Shown here in pieces: positions 50,154 to 59,256 of a stretch of 64,000 nt of DNA. Position 1 is the first letter of the stretch. The number at the start of each line of letters is the position of its first letter. Source of the stretch: Duganella sp. CF402. Lineage in GTDB: Bacteria; Pseudomonadota; Gammaproteobacteria; Burkholderiales; Burkholderiaceae_D. The position numbers and the translations under genes were made by a program. The stretch lies in contig NZ_FOBG01000004.1 of NCBI RefSeq assembly GCF_900109645.1, positions 62,001-126,000 of the forward strand, written 5' to 3'. The notes under the pieces were generated by a model. It did no database searches. It was not told the DNA's origin and was given only the letters and a program-made list of their open reading frames with translations.

Positions 50154-50666
50154 TCAGGCAGGCCGGTGCACGCCGGCCGTGACCAGCTCCTGCGCCACCC
50201 TGGCGCAGGCTTCCACATGCTGGTAGCCGATCTGGCGGAAGGCGAAAAAGCCGATCCCCGCCGAGGCCAACTGCCCGGCCAGCGGCACCAGCTTGCCCGC
50301 CTGACGCGCCGCCGCCTTGAAACCCGTCTTGCGCAACAGCTGCATCACCACTTCCCGCGTTACCAGTTTGCCGATCAGCATGCCGCCGACGCCGATGGCC
50401 GCCTCGTAGGCGATCAGGCGGAACTTCGGCTGCAGGCGCTCGATCTGCCGCTCGGACAGGCCGAATTCCTGGTTGATATCGTCGATCAGCAAGGTGAACA
50501 GGCGCAGGTCGCTCACCACGTCCAGCCCCGGAATCGGCACCGCCGCCATGCCGGCCGATACCATCGCACGGCGCCGCACCAGCTGGCGGCAGCGTTCGCG
50601 CACGGCCGCAATGTCGCCCGCCGACGCCGGCACCAAAGTCCAATTTGTGTCTTTTTTGCTGCGCAT
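50154..50666 (-). CDS. DUF697-like membrane-associated protein
   Basis: This is a 170-residue protein. VSAGMAAVPIPGLDVVSDLRLFTLLIDDINQEFGLS (about 36-71) resembles the DUF697 core, with hydrophobic stretches at AAIGVGGMLIGKLV and PLAGQLASAGIGFFAF. Function is unknown; relatives may be membrane-associated. I place the start at the ATG at 50666 directly behind GAGGAGG; the longer in-frame reading from 51368 overlaps the response regulator and is spurious. The 237-bp gap to the response regulator is AT-rich and carries no gene. Confidence 0.75.
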   Translation of the reverse strand: MRSKKDTNWTLVPASAGDIAAVRERCRQLVRRRAMVSAGMAAVPIPGLDVVSDLRLFTLLIDDINQEFGLSERQIERLQPKFRLIAYEAAIGVGGMLIGKLVTREVVMQLLRKTGFKAAARQAGKLVPLAGQLASAGIGFFAFRQIGYQHVEACARVAQELVTAGVHRPA

Positions 50667-50903
50667 GCGTCCTCCTCGTCCACACTGGGCGTTCTTGCTA
50701 TTCTTCAACTTCTTCATTGAATTCAGCGTTTTTCCAGTGTACCGTGTAACGACTGCGCGAGCGCGCACGGGGAAAATCAGCATTGCCAGAAAATTAATGA
50801 TAGTATCTGAAGAAAAATAATTTGGCAGTTTTGCTAAGTAATTTTGTAAATCTCTGTTATATTTCCAGTGACTTCTCCTTAACATTTTCCGGTAGGCAGC
50901 AGT

Positions 50904-51593
50904 ATGAGAATTGCCGTACTCGACAACGACCGCAGCCAGGCGGAACTGATCTGCCAAGTGCTGACTTCGGCCGGCCACATCTGCCATAGTTTCCAGACTG
51001 CCAAGGACGTGCTGGCGCAACTGCGCAAGGACAGCTACGACATGTTGATCCTCGACTGGCAGGTGGTCGACCTGGGCGGCGCCGAAGTGCTGCGTCGGGC
51101 CAAGGAAAAGCTGCCGGACAATGCGCCCGTGCTGTTCCTGACCACCAGCTCCGGCGAGGACGACATCGTGGCCGGGCTGGCGGCCGGCGCCGACGACTAC
51201 ATGATCAAGCCGCTGCGCCGCAGCGAGATGGTGGCCCGGGTGCAAGCCCTGCTGCGCCGCGCCTATCCGGCGCAAAACGGCGCCGAATCGCTGCAATTCG
51301 GCCAGTACGTGTTCGAAACGAGGCCGGGCCGGCTGCTGATGGACGGCATCGTGCTGGACGTCACGCACAAGGAGTTCTACCTCGCACTGTTATTTTTCCG
51401 CAACATCGGCCGTCCCTTGTCGCGCGCCTACATCCACGAGGCGGTGTGGATCCGCGAAACCGCCGTACCCTCGCGCACGATGGACACCCACGTTTCCCGC
51501 GTCCGCAACAAATTGCAATTAAAGCCAGAAAACGGCTTCCGCCTGGTGCCGGTCTACAGCTACGGCTACCGCCTGGAAAAGCTCGGCGCCTGA
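50904..51593 (+). CDS. OmpR-family response regulator (orphan)
   Basis: This 229-residue regulator has a receiver domain with phospho-acceptor Asp51 in LILDWQ, an acidic site at DND (7-9) and the conserved Lys in MIKPL. A C-terminal winged-helix domain spans about 130-225 (LDVTHKEFYLALLFFRN, RTMDTHVSRVRNKL). No histidine kinase gene is next to it. Its targets are unknown. Confidence 0.9.
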   Translation: MRIAVLDNDRSQAELICQVLTSAGHICHSFQTAKDVLAQLRKDSYDMLILDWQVVDLGGAEVLRRAKEKLPDNAPVLFLTTSSGEDDIVAGLAAGADDYMIKPLRRSEMVARVQALLRRAYPAQNGAESLQFGQYVFETRPGRLLMDGIVLDVTHKEFYLALLFFRNIGRPLSRAYIHEAVWIRETAVPSRTMDTHVSRVRNKLQLKPENGFRLVPVYSYGYRLEKLGA

Positions 51594-51681
51594 TCGGCAT
51601 TGCCCTATCTTTAGGCAGTCCCACCGGCAACACCCGGGTAGGCACGGTATAATGGCCGCATAATTATTGTCCGGACCCGAA

Positions 51682-52956
51682 ATGCAGCTGCTTGCCGTCG
51701 GCCTCAATCACACCACCGCACCGGTCTCGCTCCGCGAGCAGCTGGCGTTCGCCCCTGAGCAGCTGGGACAGGCGGTGATGGCGGCGCGCTCGTGGTTTGA
51801 ACGCATCGACCATCGCGGTTCCGACGAAGCGGCCATCCTCTCGACCTGCAACCGCACCGAGTTGTACGCCGCCAGCACTGTGCCCGATCCGCTCGACGCC
51901 GGCGCCCATTTCCTCGCCGATTTCCATAAACTGAACTACGCCGAACTGCGCCCGCACCTGTACATGCTGCCGCAGCACGACGCTGTGCGCCACACCTTCC
52001 GCGTCGCCTCCGGGCTCGATTCGATGGTGCTGGGCGAAACGCAAATCCTCGGCCAGATCAAGGACGCCATCCGCACCGCCGACGAAGTGGGCGGCCTGGG
52101 CACCTATCTGCACCAGCTGTTCCAGCGCTCGTTCTCGGTCGCCAAGGAAGTGCGCAGCACCACCGAAATCGGCGCCCACAGCGTGTCGATGGCGGCGGCC
52201 GCCGTGCGCCTGTCGCAGCGCATCTTTGACAAGATCTCCGAGCAGAACGTGCTGTTCATCGGCGCCGGCGAGATGATTGAACTGTGCGCCACGCACTTCG
52301 CGGCGCAGAATCCGAAAACCATCACCATCGCCAACCGCACGCTGGAACGCGGCGAAGTGCTGGCCCACCGCTTCGGCGGCCGCGCCATCCGCCTCGCCGA
52401 TTTGCAGGACAAGCTGCACCAGTACGACATCGTGATTTCCTGCACCGCCTCGTCGCTGCCGCTGATCGGCCTTGGCATGGTGGAGCGCGCGATCAAGGCG
52501 CGCCGCCACAAGCCGATGTTCATGGTCGACCTGGCCGTGCCGCGCGATATCGAGCCGGAAGTGGCGCGCCTCAACGACGCCTTCCTGTACACGGTCGACG
52601 ACCTGGGCAAGGTGGTACAGACCGGTATCGAAAACCGCCAGGCCGCCGTGGCACAGGCCGAAGCCATCATCGAAACCCGCGTGCAATCGTTCATGCACTG
52701 GATCGACGACCGCGCCGTGGTGCCGGTGATCCAGCATCTGCAGGAAAACGGCGAAGCGCTGCGTCAAATGGAGTTGGACCGCGCCCGCAAGATGCTGGCC
52801 AAGGGCGAAGATGTCGACGCCGTGCTGGAAGCCCTGTCCAAGGGCCTGACCGCGAAATTCATGCACGGCCCGCAGCAAGCACTGCACCGCGCGCAGGGCG
52901 AGGAACGCGCCCAACTGGCAGAGCTGCTGCCGCAGATGTTCCGCGGCCGCCGTTAG
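51682..52956 (+). CDS. hemA: Glutamyl-tRNA reductase
   Basis: This 424-residue enzyme makes glutamate-1-semialdehyde, the first committed step of C5 haem synthesis. The catalytic Cys56 lies in AILSTCNRTELYA; GLDSMVLGETQILGQIK and the NADPH site VLFIGAGEMIELC follow. A C-terminal dimer helix completes it. The ATG at 51682 begins the conserved MQLLAVGLNH; an in-frame start five codons earlier is not used. It is the first of a compact hemA-prfA-dsbB-prmC run. Confidence 0.95.
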   Translation: MQLLAVGLNHTTAPVSLREQLAFAPEQLGQAVMAARSWFERIDHRGSDEAAILSTCNRTELYAASTVPDPLDAGAHFLADFHKLNYAELRPHLYMLPQHDAVRHTFRVASGLDSMVLGETQILGQIKDAIRTADEVGGLGTYLHQLFQRSFSVAKEVRSTTEIGAHSVSMAAAAVRLSQRIFDKISEQNVLFIGAGEMIELCATHFAAQNPKTITIANRTLERGEVLAHRFGGRAIRLADLQDKLHQYDIVISCTASSLPLIGLGMVERAIKARRHKPMFMVDLAVPRDIEPEVARLNDAFLYTVDDLGKVVQTGIENRQAAVAQAEAIIETRVQSFMHWIDDRAVVPVIQHLQENGEALRQMELDRARKMLAKGEDVDAVLEALSKGLTAKFMHGPQQALHRAQGEERAQLAELLPQMFRGRR

Positions 52957-53029
52957 CTGCAACCTCCCCGCTCTACCCTCTTCCGCCGCCGCTGTTGGCG
53001 CGGCACCCGTCACTTTTTAAGAACACGCT

Positions 53030-54106
53030 ATGAAACCATCCATGCTGGCCAAGCTCGATCAACTGGCAAACCGCCTGGTCGAACTCGATGAATTGCTGAT
53101 GTCCGAAGGCGCCACCGATAACATGGACGCCTACCGCAAGATGACCAAGGAGCATGCCGAGATCGGCCCCTTGGTCGCGGTCTACAAGTCCTACCAGGAA
53201 GCGCTGGGCGACATCGCCGCCGCTGAAGACATGCTGTCCGATCCGGACATGAAGGACTTCGCTCAGGAAGAAATCGAAGCCGCCAAGACCCGCACCGCCG
53301 AACTGGATCTGGAACTGCAGAAAATGCTGCTGCCGAAGGACGCCAACGACGAGCGTAACATCTTCCTCGAAATCCGCGCCGGCACCGGCGGCGACGAATC
53401 GGCCTTATTTGCGGGCGACCTGCTGCGCATGTACACCCGCTACGCCGAGCGCAATCGCTGGCAGGTGGAGATGGTGTCGGAATCGGCGTCGGACCTGGGC
53501 GGCTACCGCGAAGTGATCGTGCGCCTGGTCGGCAACGGCGTGTACTCGAAGCTGAAGTTTGAATCGGGCGGCCACCGCGTGCAGCGCGTGCCGGCCACCG
53601 AAACGCAGGGCCGCATCCACACCTCGGCCTGCACCGTGGCGGTGATGCCGGAAGCCGATGAAGTGGAGGACGTGAACATCAACCCGTCCGAGCTGCGCAT
53701 CGACACCTACCGCGCATCCGGCGCCGGCGGCCAGCACATTAACAAGACCGATTCGGCAGTGCGCATCACCCACCTGCCGACCGGCATCGTGGTCGAGTGC
53801 CAGGACGACCGCTCGCAGCACAAGAACAAGGCGCAGGCGATGAAGGTGCTGGCCACCCGCATCAAGGACGTGCAGCTGCGCGAACAGCAGGCCAAGGAAG
53901 CGGCCACCCGCAAGAGCCTGATCGGCTCGGGCGACCGCAGTGAACGGATCCGGACTTACAACTATCCGCAGGGCCGCATGACCGACCACCGCATCAACCT
54001 GACCTTGTACAAGCTCGATTTCATCATGGACGGCGACCTGACGGAACTGACCAACGCGCTCACCACCGAGCACCAGGCGGAACTGCTGGCCGCCCTCGGC
54101 GATTAA
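53030..54106 (+). CDS. prfA: Peptide chain release factor 1
   Basis: This 358-residue class I release factor recognises UAA and UAG stop codons. The universal GGQ motif is at 233-235 in RASGAGGQHINKTDSAVRI and is methylated by PrmC, whose gene follows. The stop-codon recognition region lies near 185-195. It is 73 bp downstream of hemA. Confidence 0.96.
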   Translation: MKPSMLAKLDQLANRLVELDELLMSEGATDNMDAYRKMTKEHAEIGPLVAVYKSYQEALGDIAAAEDMLSDPDMKDFAQEEIEAAKTRTAELDLELQKMLLPKDANDERNIFLEIRAGTGGDESALFAGDLLRMYTRYAERNRWQVEMVSESASDLGGYREVIVRLVGNGVYSKLKFESGGHRVQRVPATETQGRIHTSACTVAVMPEADEVEDVNINPSELRIDTYRASGAGGQHINKTDSAVRITHLPTGIVVECQDDRSQHKNKAQAMKVLATRIKDVQLREQQAKEAATRKSLIGSGDRSERIRTYNYPQGRMTDHRINLTLYKLDFIMDGDLTELTNALTTEHQAELLAALGD

Positions 54107-54180
54107 TAAGGCTCTAAGGCTGAAATAACAACTTTGTGCGAGAATCTTCCGATTCATCCAAGCACATTCAGGACACACAC

Positions 54181-54651
54181 ATGGTCAATACCCGCTCCCT
54201 GCTGCTCTCCATCGCTGTCGCCGCGTTTGGCCTGATCGGCGTCGCCCTGTACCTGCAGCACGGACTCGATATGCTGCCTTGCCCGCTGTGCGTGATCCAG
54301 CGCTACCTGTTCATCGCCATCGGCGTGTGCGCGCTGATCGGCGCCTACAGCAGCAAGCCGAAGGCGCTGGCGACCGTCGGCCTGCTGGCCGCGATCGGTG
54401 GCCTCGGCACCGCCGGCAAACACCTGTGGGTGCTGGCGCATCCGGGCCTCTCCTGCGGCATCGACCCGATGGAGACCTTCCTCAACAAGATCCCGACCGC
54501 GACCTACCTGCCCTTCCTGTTCAAGGCCGACGGCCTGTGCGAAGACGCGCTGGCGCCGTGGTTCGGCCTGTCGATTCCGCAGTGGTCCTTCCTGTGGTTT
54601 GGCCTGTTCACGCTGGCGCTGGGCTGGGCGCTGATCCGCCGCGCAAAATGA
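54181..54651 (+). CDS. dsbB: Disulfide bond formation protein B
   Basis: This 156-residue four-helix membrane protein reoxidises DsbA and passes electrons to quinone. Periplasmic loop 1 has Cys34-Pro-Leu-Cys37 and loop 2 has Cys92 and Cys120. The ATG at 54181 starts the first membrane helix; the longer in-frame reading from 54136 adds a non-conserved charged leader. Its stop overlaps the prmC start (ATGA). Confidence 0.94.
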   Translation: MVNTRSLLLSIAVAAFGLIGVALYLQHGLDMLPCPLCVIQRYLFIAIGVCALIGAYSSKPKALATVGLLAAIGGLGTAGKHLWVLAHPGLSCGIDPMETFLNKIPTATYLPFLFKADGLCEDALAPWFGLSIPQWSFLWFGLFTLALGWALIRRAK

Positions 54652-55463
54652 GCGACACCATCGCCGCCCTGCAACGGCAGTCGAAACTCGACGCGCTGGA
54701 TAACCGCGTACTGCTGTGCCACGCGCTGGGCGTCAACCGCATCGCCCTGATCACACAATCGGAACGGGTGCTGACGGCAGAGGAGTCGCAACGCTTTGCC
54801 GCGCTGGTGCAGCGTCGCCTCGACGGCGAACCAATCGCCTACATCGTCGGCCAGCGCGAATTTTTCGGCCTGCCGTTTGAAGTTAATGAAGCGGTGCTGA
54901 TTCCGCGTCCCGATACCGAACTGCTGGTCGAGCTGACGCTGGACCGCCTTCCGGCGCAAGGCCGCGTGCTGGACATGGGCACCGGCAGCGGCGCCATCGC
55001 CGTCTCGCTGGCGCATACGCGCAAGGACGCCGACGTCACCGCGCTCGATGTCAGTCCCGAGGCACTGGCGGTCGCCCGGCGCAATGCGGCCGCCAACGGC
55101 GCGCGCGTCACCTTCCTGCAAAGCGACTGGTACGCCGCGCTGCAGGGTGCAGCGCCGTTCGACGTGATCGCCTCCAATCCACCCTACATTGCCAGCGGCG
55201 ACCGTCATTTGTCGGAAGGCGATTTGCGCTACGAACCGGTGGGCGCACTGACCGACCATGCGGACGGCCTGTCGGCGCTGCGCATCATCATCGCCGGCGC
55301 GCCGCAGCACCTCAAGCCGCAAGGCTGGCTGCTGATGGAGCACGGCTATGATCAATCGGCAGCGGTGCGCGCGCTGCTCACCGAAGCCGGCTACGCGGAC
55401 GTGCAAAGCTGGCAGGACCTGGCCGGCATCGAGCGCGTCACCGGCGGCCGCGTCACAGCCTGA
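54648..55463 (+). CDS. prmC: Release factor glutamine methyltransferase
   Basis: This 271-residue SAM-dependent methyltransferase methylates the GGQ glutamine of release factors. The SAM loop VLDMGTGSGAIAVSLA and the NPPY motif (ASNPPYIASGD) are both present, with the N-terminal helical domain ahead. The ATG overlaps the dsbB stop and the protein is coded in the frame that ends at 55463. The link to prfA two genes upstream is functional. Confidence 0.95.
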   Translation: MSDTIAALQRQSKLDALDNRVLLCHALGVNRIALITQSERVLTAEESQRFAALVQRRLDGEPIAYIVGQREFFGLPFEVNEAVLIPRPDTELLVELTLDRLPAQGRVLDMGTGSGAIAVSLAHTRKDADVTALDVSPEALAVARRNAAANGARVTFLQSDWYAALQGAAPFDVIASNPPYIASGDRHLSEGDLRYEPVGALTDHADGLSALRIIIAGAPQHLKPQGWLLMEHGYDQSAAVRALLTEAGYADVQSWQDLAGIERVTGGRVTA

Positions 55464-55464
55464 T

Positions 55465-56379
55465 TCACAGCCTGATTTCCAGCCGCCGGCGCAAGGCCGA
55501 CAGCAGCATGGCCGCCGGCGCCGGCTTGTACATCACCTCGATAAAATCGCCCGGCCGCTGCGGCGGCAGCAAAGCATGCAGCAGCACCGGCGGCGCTTCT
55601 TCGCGCGGCCAGATCTCCCATACGCTTTCGTCGGCGCACAGGATCAGCGAGGGATCGCGGTCGCCCGGCTCGTACTGCACGTCGAACTCCGCGCTTTCCA
55701 GTATCTCGCTCAGATAATCCTGCATCGGCTGGTGCGGTTCCAGCAGCAAAATCGCATGGCCGCTGCCGAACGGCTCGGGCCAATCGAAATGCGGCGTCGG
55801 CGGCATCGCGTCTTCTTCTTCCGCCAGCGATGCACGCATGATGAAGCGCAAGGCGTCTCCGCTCTGCTGCAACGCGCCGCCCATCGCGCGGATCAAATGC
55901 GCCGCCACCATCACCCCCGGCAGGATGCGCTGGTCGGCCAGCGAAGCCGTGACCGGGCGCCACGCGCCATCCGGCTGCCCGGCCTGGAACGCCAGCTCGA
56001 CTTCGTTGCCCACGCGCCGCGCCTGTAGCGCCAACTGGCCGCCGGCATGGTCACGCATGCGCGCCAGCGCCTGCGCCAGGCGGCGCGCATCAAGCATGGC
56101 CAGCGCCGGCAACTCGCCGCCGTCGTGTGAGATGTGGCGCATCAGCGCGTGCAGATAGGCCGGCGCCAGAGCCAGTTCGGGCGCCTGCAACTCGAAGCGC
56201 GCGCATTCCTGCAAGTCGGACAGCCATTCCAGCTGGCGCCGCGCCTCGTTCTCCAGCGCGCCCAGGTCGACAAAACCGGTACCGGCGCCGGCGGCGATGC
56301 GCGCCAGCGGCGCGCGCAGGTCGTGGTTGAGCGCCGCCAGCAGGCGGGCACGGATCTGGATATCGGATTCGGTCGACAT
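55465..56379 (-). CDS. Degenerate hybrid histidine-kinase-like protein
   Basis: This 304-residue protein has a HisKA-like helix (LLAALNHDLRAPLARI, His19) followed by a region the size of an ATPase domain without the N and G boxes. The C-terminal third (AILLLEPHQPMQDYLSEILESAEFDVQYEPG...EVMYKPAPAAMLLSALRRRL) resembles a receiver domain that lacks the phospho-acceptor Asp. It may be a pseudokinase or scaffold; the assignment is by pattern only. The ATG at 56379 starts the first conserved helix; a start at 56418 is possible. It ends one base from the prmC stop. Confidence 0.55.
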   Translation of the reverse strand: MSTESDIQIRARLLAALNHDLRAPLARIAAGAGTGFVDLGALENEARRQLEWLSDLQECARFELQAPELALAPAYLHALMRHISHDGGELPALAMLDARRLAQALARMRDHAGGQLALQARRVGNEVELAFQAGQPDGAWRPVTASLADQRILPGVMVAAHLIRAMGGALQQSGDALRFIMRASLAEEEDAMPPTPHFDWPEPFGSGHAILLLEPHQPMQDYLSEILESAEFDVQYEPGDRDPSLILCADESVWEIWPREEAPPVLLHALLPPQRPGDFIEVMYKPAPAAMLLSALRRRLEIRL

Positions 56380-56605
56380 AGCACAACCATTATGAAGACA
56401 TTTTTCGCCCATAAGCATGTTCTCGCCGCTGGCAAAACCGCTTTCTCGTCCAGCAAAATGGCAGCTTGCTAGCCAGCGCGCCCTCCAGCAAAGTCCGGTG
56501 CCGCTTTTGTTAGAATGCTCTTTTTACCGCCGCCCGGCGAGTTTGGCCAATTTCGGTTACTCTCAGCACCAATAAATTTTTTGCTGCACCAGAAAGGATT
56601 TCAAA

Positions 56606-58207
56606 TTGCCAACTCTTTTGACACGACGCCTGGCCCTGTTGGCCGATGAAAAGCACCGCGCCGTGCTGGCTGGCGGCTTGCGCGGCATCGAGCGGGAGAC
56701 CTTGCGCGTGGACCGCGCCGGCCATCTGGCGCACACCCCGCATCCGGTGGCGATGGGTTCGGCCCTGACGCATCCGCAAATCACCACCGATTACGCCGAG
56801 ACCCTGCTGGAATTCATTACCCCGGCCGAAAAAGATATCGCCGACACCGTGGCCAAACTGGATGGCATCCACCGCTACGCTTACAGCAAGCTGGGCGACG
56901 AGCTGCTGTGGAGCCAGTCCATGCCGTGCCAGCTGCCGGCGGAAGAAGACATCGAAATCGCTTACTACGGCACCTCCAACCTCGGCACGCTGAAACATGT
57001 GTACCGGCGCGGCCTGGCGCTGCGCTATGGCAAGGCGATGCAATGCATCGCCGGCATCCACTACAACTACTCGCTGGACGAACGCCTGTGGCGCGTGCTG
57101 GCCGAGAATGAAGTGAGCGGCAAGCGCCTGTCGCCGCGCTCGTTCCAATCCGAAGCTTACCTGGCCGCGATCCGCAACTTCCGCCGCTACAGCTGGCTGC
57201 TGATGTATTTGTTCGGCGCCTCGCCGGTGCTGTCGAGCGGCTTCCTGCGCGGCCGGCCGCACAAACTGGAAACCCTGTCCGACGACACCCTGTACCTGCC
57301 GTACGCGACCAGCCTGCGCATGAGCGACCTCGGTTACCAGAACGATGCGCAGTCGGGCCTGAGCCCGCACGAGAACTGCCTGGACAGCTACGTGGCGGCC
57401 ATGACCAAGGCCGTCAACCAGCCGTACGAGCCGTACGCCAAGCTGGGCACCAAGCGCGATGGCGAATGGATCCAGCTCAGCACCAACGTGCTGCAGATCG
57501 AAAACGAGTACTACTCCACCATCCGTCCGAAGCGCGTGATCCAGACCGGCGAACGGCCGATCCAGGCGCTGTGCGCGCGCGGCGTGCAGTACATCGAAGT
57601 GCGCTGCATGGATGTGGATCCGTTCGAACCGGTCGGCATCAGCGTGGCCACCGGCCGCTTCCTCGATGCCTTCCTGCTGTTCTGCGCACTGGAAGAAAGC
57701 CCGACCATCACGCCGGAGCAAGGCGCGATCTACACCGAGAACTTTGCACGCACCGTCAAGGAAGGCCGCCGTCCGGGCCTGACGCTGCACAACGGCGAGG
57801 CCGAAGTGGCGCTGCCGGTGTGGGGCGCCGAACTGCTGGAGCGCATCCGCCCGGTGGCGGCGCTGCTCGACTCGCTGCGCGGCGACACCGTGCACGCCGA
57901 CGCGCTGGCGGCGCAAGCGGCCAAACTTACCGATCCTGAACTGACGCCATCGGCCAAGGTGCTGGCGGCGCTGCGCGCCAACGGCAAATCGTTCAGCGCT
58001 TTCGCGCTGGCGCAAAGCGAAAAGCATGCGGCTTATTTCCGCAGCCATCCGCCGACCGCAGAGGAAGCGGCTTATTTCGACAATCTGGCAGCGCTGTCGC
58101 TGGCCGAGCAAGCCGAGATGGAAGCCGCGCCGCAAATCAATTTCGATGACTACGTGGCGGCCTACCGCGCGTCCAACCTGTGCCACTCGCGCCAGGACTG
58201 TGACTGA
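56606..58207 (+). CDS. gshA: Glutamate-cysteine ligase
   Basis: This 533-residue enzyme of the gammaproteobacterial-type family makes gamma-glutamylcysteine, the first step of glutathione synthesis. It contains GIERETLRVDRAGHLAHTPHP near the start, ITTDYAETLLEFITP, and a central IHYNYSLDE. Translation starts at TTG after AAAGGA. The downstream amidohydrolase gene follows after 5 bp and is probably co-transcribed. Confidence 0.93.
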   Translation: MPTLLTRRLALLADEKHRAVLAGGLRGIERETLRVDRAGHLAHTPHPVAMGSALTHPQITTDYAETLLEFITPAEKDIADTVAKLDGIHRYAYSKLGDELLWSQSMPCQLPAEEDIEIAYYGTSNLGTLKHVYRRGLALRYGKAMQCIAGIHYNYSLDERLWRVLAENEVSGKRLSPRSFQSEAYLAAIRNFRRYSWLLMYLFGASPVLSSGFLRGRPHKLETLSDDTLYLPYATSLRMSDLGYQNDAQSGLSPHENCLDSYVAAMTKAVNQPYEPYAKLGTKRDGEWIQLSTNVLQIENEYYSTIRPKRVIQTGERPIQALCARGVQYIEVRCMDVDPFEPVGISVATGRFLDAFLLFCALEESPTITPEQGAIYTENFARTVKEGRRPGLTLHNGEAEVALPVWGAELLERIRPVAALLDSLRGDTVHADALAAQAAKLTDPELTPSAKVLAALRANGKSFSAFALAQSEKHAAYFRSHPPTAEEAAYFDNLAALSLAEQAEMEAAPQINFDDYVAAYRASNLCHSRQDCD

Positions 58208-58212
58208 TCCCG

Positions 58213-59256
58213 ATGCTCACCTTCTACAACGAACAGCACGCGCAGCATCGCGGCCGCCACGAGTTCTTTCGTGGCGAGCAGGTGCCCTGCTTTGAAAAGC
58301 CGGAGCGTGCCGATTCGGTGTTGGCGGAGCTGGGACGGCGAGGCTTAGGCAAGATCGTCACGCCGCACGGCGTGCCGCTGATGTCGCTGGAACGCATCCA
58401 CACGCCGCGCTATCTGCACTTCCTGCGCGGTGCGTGGAACGAATGGGTGGCGCTGGATCCGGCCAATGCGCAGAAGGATGCGTTTCCGTCGGTGTGGCCG
58501 GTGCGCACGCTGCGCAGCGATATCGAGCCGGAGAACTTTGCCGCCCGCATGGGCCTTTATTCGATGGACAGCGGCACGCCGCTGACCGCCGGCACCTGGA
58601 CCGCCGCCAAGACCGGCGCCGATTGCGCGGTGAACGCGGCGCACGCCTTGCGTCTTGGTGAGCGCGGCGCGTTTGTGTTGAGCCGTCCGCCGGGCCACCA
58701 TGCTGGCGCGGATTTTTTCGGCGGCTACTGCTTCCTGAATAATGCCGCGCTGGCGGCGCAGCACATGCTCGATGACGGCGCACGCAAAGTCGCCATCATC
58801 GATATCGACTACCACCACGGGAACGGCACGCAGAGCATTTTCTACAATCGCGATGATGTGCTGTTCGTTTCGATTCATGCGGATCCGCGCAACGAGTATC
58901 CGTTTTATCTTGGGCATGCGGATGAACGTGGCGAAGGCGCGGGGCATGGCTACAACCTGAATCTGCCGCTGGCGGCGGGCAGCAGCGTGCAGGCGTGGTT
59001 CGCGGCGCTGGAGACGGCCTGCGTCCGCATCGGCAGCTTTGCTCCGGATGCGTTGGTGGTGTCGCTGGGCGTGGATACGTTTGCGGGTGATCCGCTGTCG
59101 CGCTTCGCGCTGCAAAGCGCGGACTATCTGAAAATCGGCGAACGCCTGGCGTGGCTGGGCAAGCCGACCGCCTTCATCTTCGAAGGCGGCTATGCGGTGA
59201 AAGAACTCGGAGTGAACGTGGTCAACGTGCTGGAAGGTTACGAGACAGCGCTTTGA
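58213..59256 (+). CDS. Acetylpolyamine amidohydrolase-like (HDAC-family) protein
   Basis: This 347-residue zinc hydrolase belongs to the arginase/deacetylase superfamily. RPPGHHAG carries the catalytic His pair, and DIDYHHGNGT and SLGVDTFAGD supply the metal ligands. Such bacterial enzymes deacetylate acetylpolyamines or related amides. It lies 5 bp after gshA. Its 3' end overlaps the convergent serine-hydrolase gene by 35 bp. Confidence 0.9.
   Translation: MLTFYNEQHAQHRGRHEFFRGEQVPCFEKPERADSVLAELGRRGLGKIVTPHGVPLMSLERIHTPRYLHFLRGAWNEWVALDPANAQKDAFPSVWPVRTLRSDIEPENFAARMGLYSMDSGTPLTAGTWTAAKTGADCAVNAAHALRLGERGAFVLSRPPGHHAGADFFGGYCFLNNAALAAQHMLDDGARKVAIIDIDYHHGNGTQSIFYNRDDVLFVSIHADPRNEYPFYLGHADERGEGAGHGYNLNLPLAAGSSVQAWFAALETACVRIGSFAPDALVVSLGVDTFAGDPLSRFALQSADYLKIGERLAWLGKPTAFIFEGGYAVKELGVNVVNVLEGYETAL

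Noticed and set aside
50667..51368. N-terminal extension of the DUF697-like gene
   Set aside because: The added stretch overlaps the response regulator on the other strand and skips the strong GAGGAGG site at the ATG at 50666.
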